64,000 nucleotides of DNA from an uncultured Mediterraneibacter sp. (GTDB lineage: Bacteria > Bacillota > Clostridia > Lachnospirales > Lachnospiraceae), in contig NZ_CAKRGI010000007.1 of assembly GCF_934330165.1 (NCBI RefSeq), positions 8,805-72,804 on the forward strand. The letters are read 5' to 3'. Below are positions 63,377 through 64,000 of this stretch, in pieces. Within the stretch, counting starts at the first letter, position 1. Each line of letters begins with the position of its first letter. Made by a program: the position numbers and the translations under genes. The notes below the pieces were generated by a model. That model saw only the letters and a list, made by a program, of their open reading frames with translations. It ran no database searches and was not told the origin of the DNA.

Positions 63377-63643
63377 TTAGTCCTGAACGTAAGGCATAAG
63401 AGAAATATGTCTTGCTCTCTTGATCGCTACTGTAAGAGCTCTCTGGTGCTTAGCACAGTTTCCAGTAATTCTTCTAGGAAGAATTTTTCCTCTTTCAGAA
63501 ACATATTTCTTTAATTTTGCAACATCCTTATAATCGATCTCGTTATTCTCTTTACCACAGAACACGCAAACTTTTTTTCTTCTGCGAGCCGGGCCTCTTC
63601 TCTTGAATCCACCCTCTGGTCTGCTTCCCTTTTCGTAAGCCAT
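63377..63643 (-). CDS. rpsR: 30S ribosomal protein S18
   Basis: The 88-residue protein has a Cys-containing start ([20 protein letters not shown]) and the conserved end [20 protein letters not shown] followed by [12 protein letters not shown], diagnostic of S18. The CxxC near residue 26 recalls zinc-binding forms. It follows ssb closely, as in the rpsF-ssb-rpsR operon of Firmicutes. Confidence 0.97.
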   Translation of the reverse strand: MAYEKGSRPEGGFKRRGPARRRKKVCVFCGKENNEIDYKDVAKLKKYVSERGKILPRRITGNCAKHQRALTVAIKRARHISLMPYVQD

Positions 63644-63664
63644 GATGGTTATCTCCTTTCCGAC

Positions 63665-64000
63665 TTAGTTAAACGGTAATACGTCATCAATACCTTCCGG
63701 GATATTCATAAAGCCATCTCCTGCATCCGCACTCGGTGCCGGTGCAGCCTGATGCTGGAAGTTCGCTCTGTTCGCATCACTTTCAGCTCTGCTTTCTGCA
63801 AATTCCTGTTCCTCCACGATCACTTCTGTCGTATACACTTTTACGCCGTCTTTGTTCGTGTAGCTGCCTGTCTGAATACGGCCTGAAACAGAAACTCGCA
63901 TCCCCTGACGGAAATACTTCTCTGCAAACTCAGCGGAACGTCCGAATACAACACACGGAATAAAATCCGCTGTCGGCTCACCGTCTCTCTTGAATCTGCG
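63665..64000 (-). CDS. ssb: Single-stranded DNA-binding protein (C-terminal part)
   Basis: The minus-strand frame is open to the window edge and reads DFIPCVVFGRSAEFAEKYFR, GMRVSVSGRIQTGSYTNKDG and VYTTEVIVEEQEF, the second half of the SSB OB fold. A short flexible linker and the acidic tip DDVLPFN complete it. The native start lies beyond 64000; an internal ATG at 63901 is not the start because the OB fold continues upstream of it. It lies 21 bases before rpsR. Confidence 0.95.
   Translation of the reverse strand, partial: RRFKRDGEPTADFIPCVVFGRSAEFAEKYFRQGMRVSVSGRIQTGSYTNKDGVKVYTTEVIVEEQEFAESRAESDANRANFQHQAAPAPSADAGDGFMNIPEGIDDVLPFN

Overview
The window looks like a chromosomal segment of an anaerobic, low-to-moderate GC Clostridia member, most likely Lachnospiraceae. 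The signs are strong AGGAGG-type ribosome sites, the core order ssb-rpsR-gdpP-rplI-dnaB at the right edge, a PelDEAFG polysaccharide locus without outer-membrane components (Gram-positive layout), a CD1871A-type mini-protein, and a YhaM exoribonuclease and MutS2. No rRNA, tRNA, CRISPR array or intact prophage was seen. All names come from reading motifs in the translations, not from database searches.

Left part (1-15.5 kb). A minus-strand run encodes a hybrid histidine kinase, a giant BspA-type leucine-rich-repeat surface protein and a MoxR ATPase cut by the window edge. It is followed by an unusual modification locus. This has a PqqD-like/HPr-kinase-like fusion protein, a 128-residue cysteine-free small protein with a short conserved-looking N-terminal leader, an ABC exporter, a signal-peptidase-like S24/S26 protease, a stand-alone PqqD-like protein and a DUF-type nucleotidyltransferase. 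The part list resembles RiPP and lasso-peptide tailoring but has no cyclase and no radical SAM enzyme. Interleaved with it is a c-di-GMP protein (GGDEF-receiver-HD-GYP) with an Hpt partner.

15.5-34.5 kb is a large exopolysaccharide locus. Its core is a Gram-positive pel cluster (pelD, pelE, an 800-residue membrane protein, a pelA-like DUF2194 deacetylase, pelF, pelG). It is followed by DUF2304, GT4 and GT2 proteins, two DUF4832 paralogues, a Wzx-type flippase and another GT2. PelD carries an RxxD c-di-GMP site and a degenerate NAD-epimerase-like N-terminus, so the nearby c-di-GMP enzyme may control it.

34.8-40.3 kb holds an NSS transporter with a palindromic operator, a two-component system, and a divergent operon of a 46-residue CXXC mini-protein, a membrane 4Fe-4S protein and a TlpA-like lipoprotein. 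40.3-45 kb is an AT-rich island of decayed accessory genes. It contains XRE and serine-recombinase remnants, a type III toxin-antitoxin locus with a preserved repeat RNA but a gutted toxin, a broken RhuM gene, and an intact-looking protein fusing a cytosine-5 methyltransferase to a restriction enzyme.

45-64 kb is mostly housekeeping: RlmD-type methyltransferase, YhaM, an HtrA-like protein that has lost all three catalytic residues, MutS2, a second two-component system, an orphan sugar-binding lipoprotein, PutP, a small ferredoxin, a Cys-rich unknown protein, a MerR regulator, DnaB, L9, GdpP, S18 and SSB.
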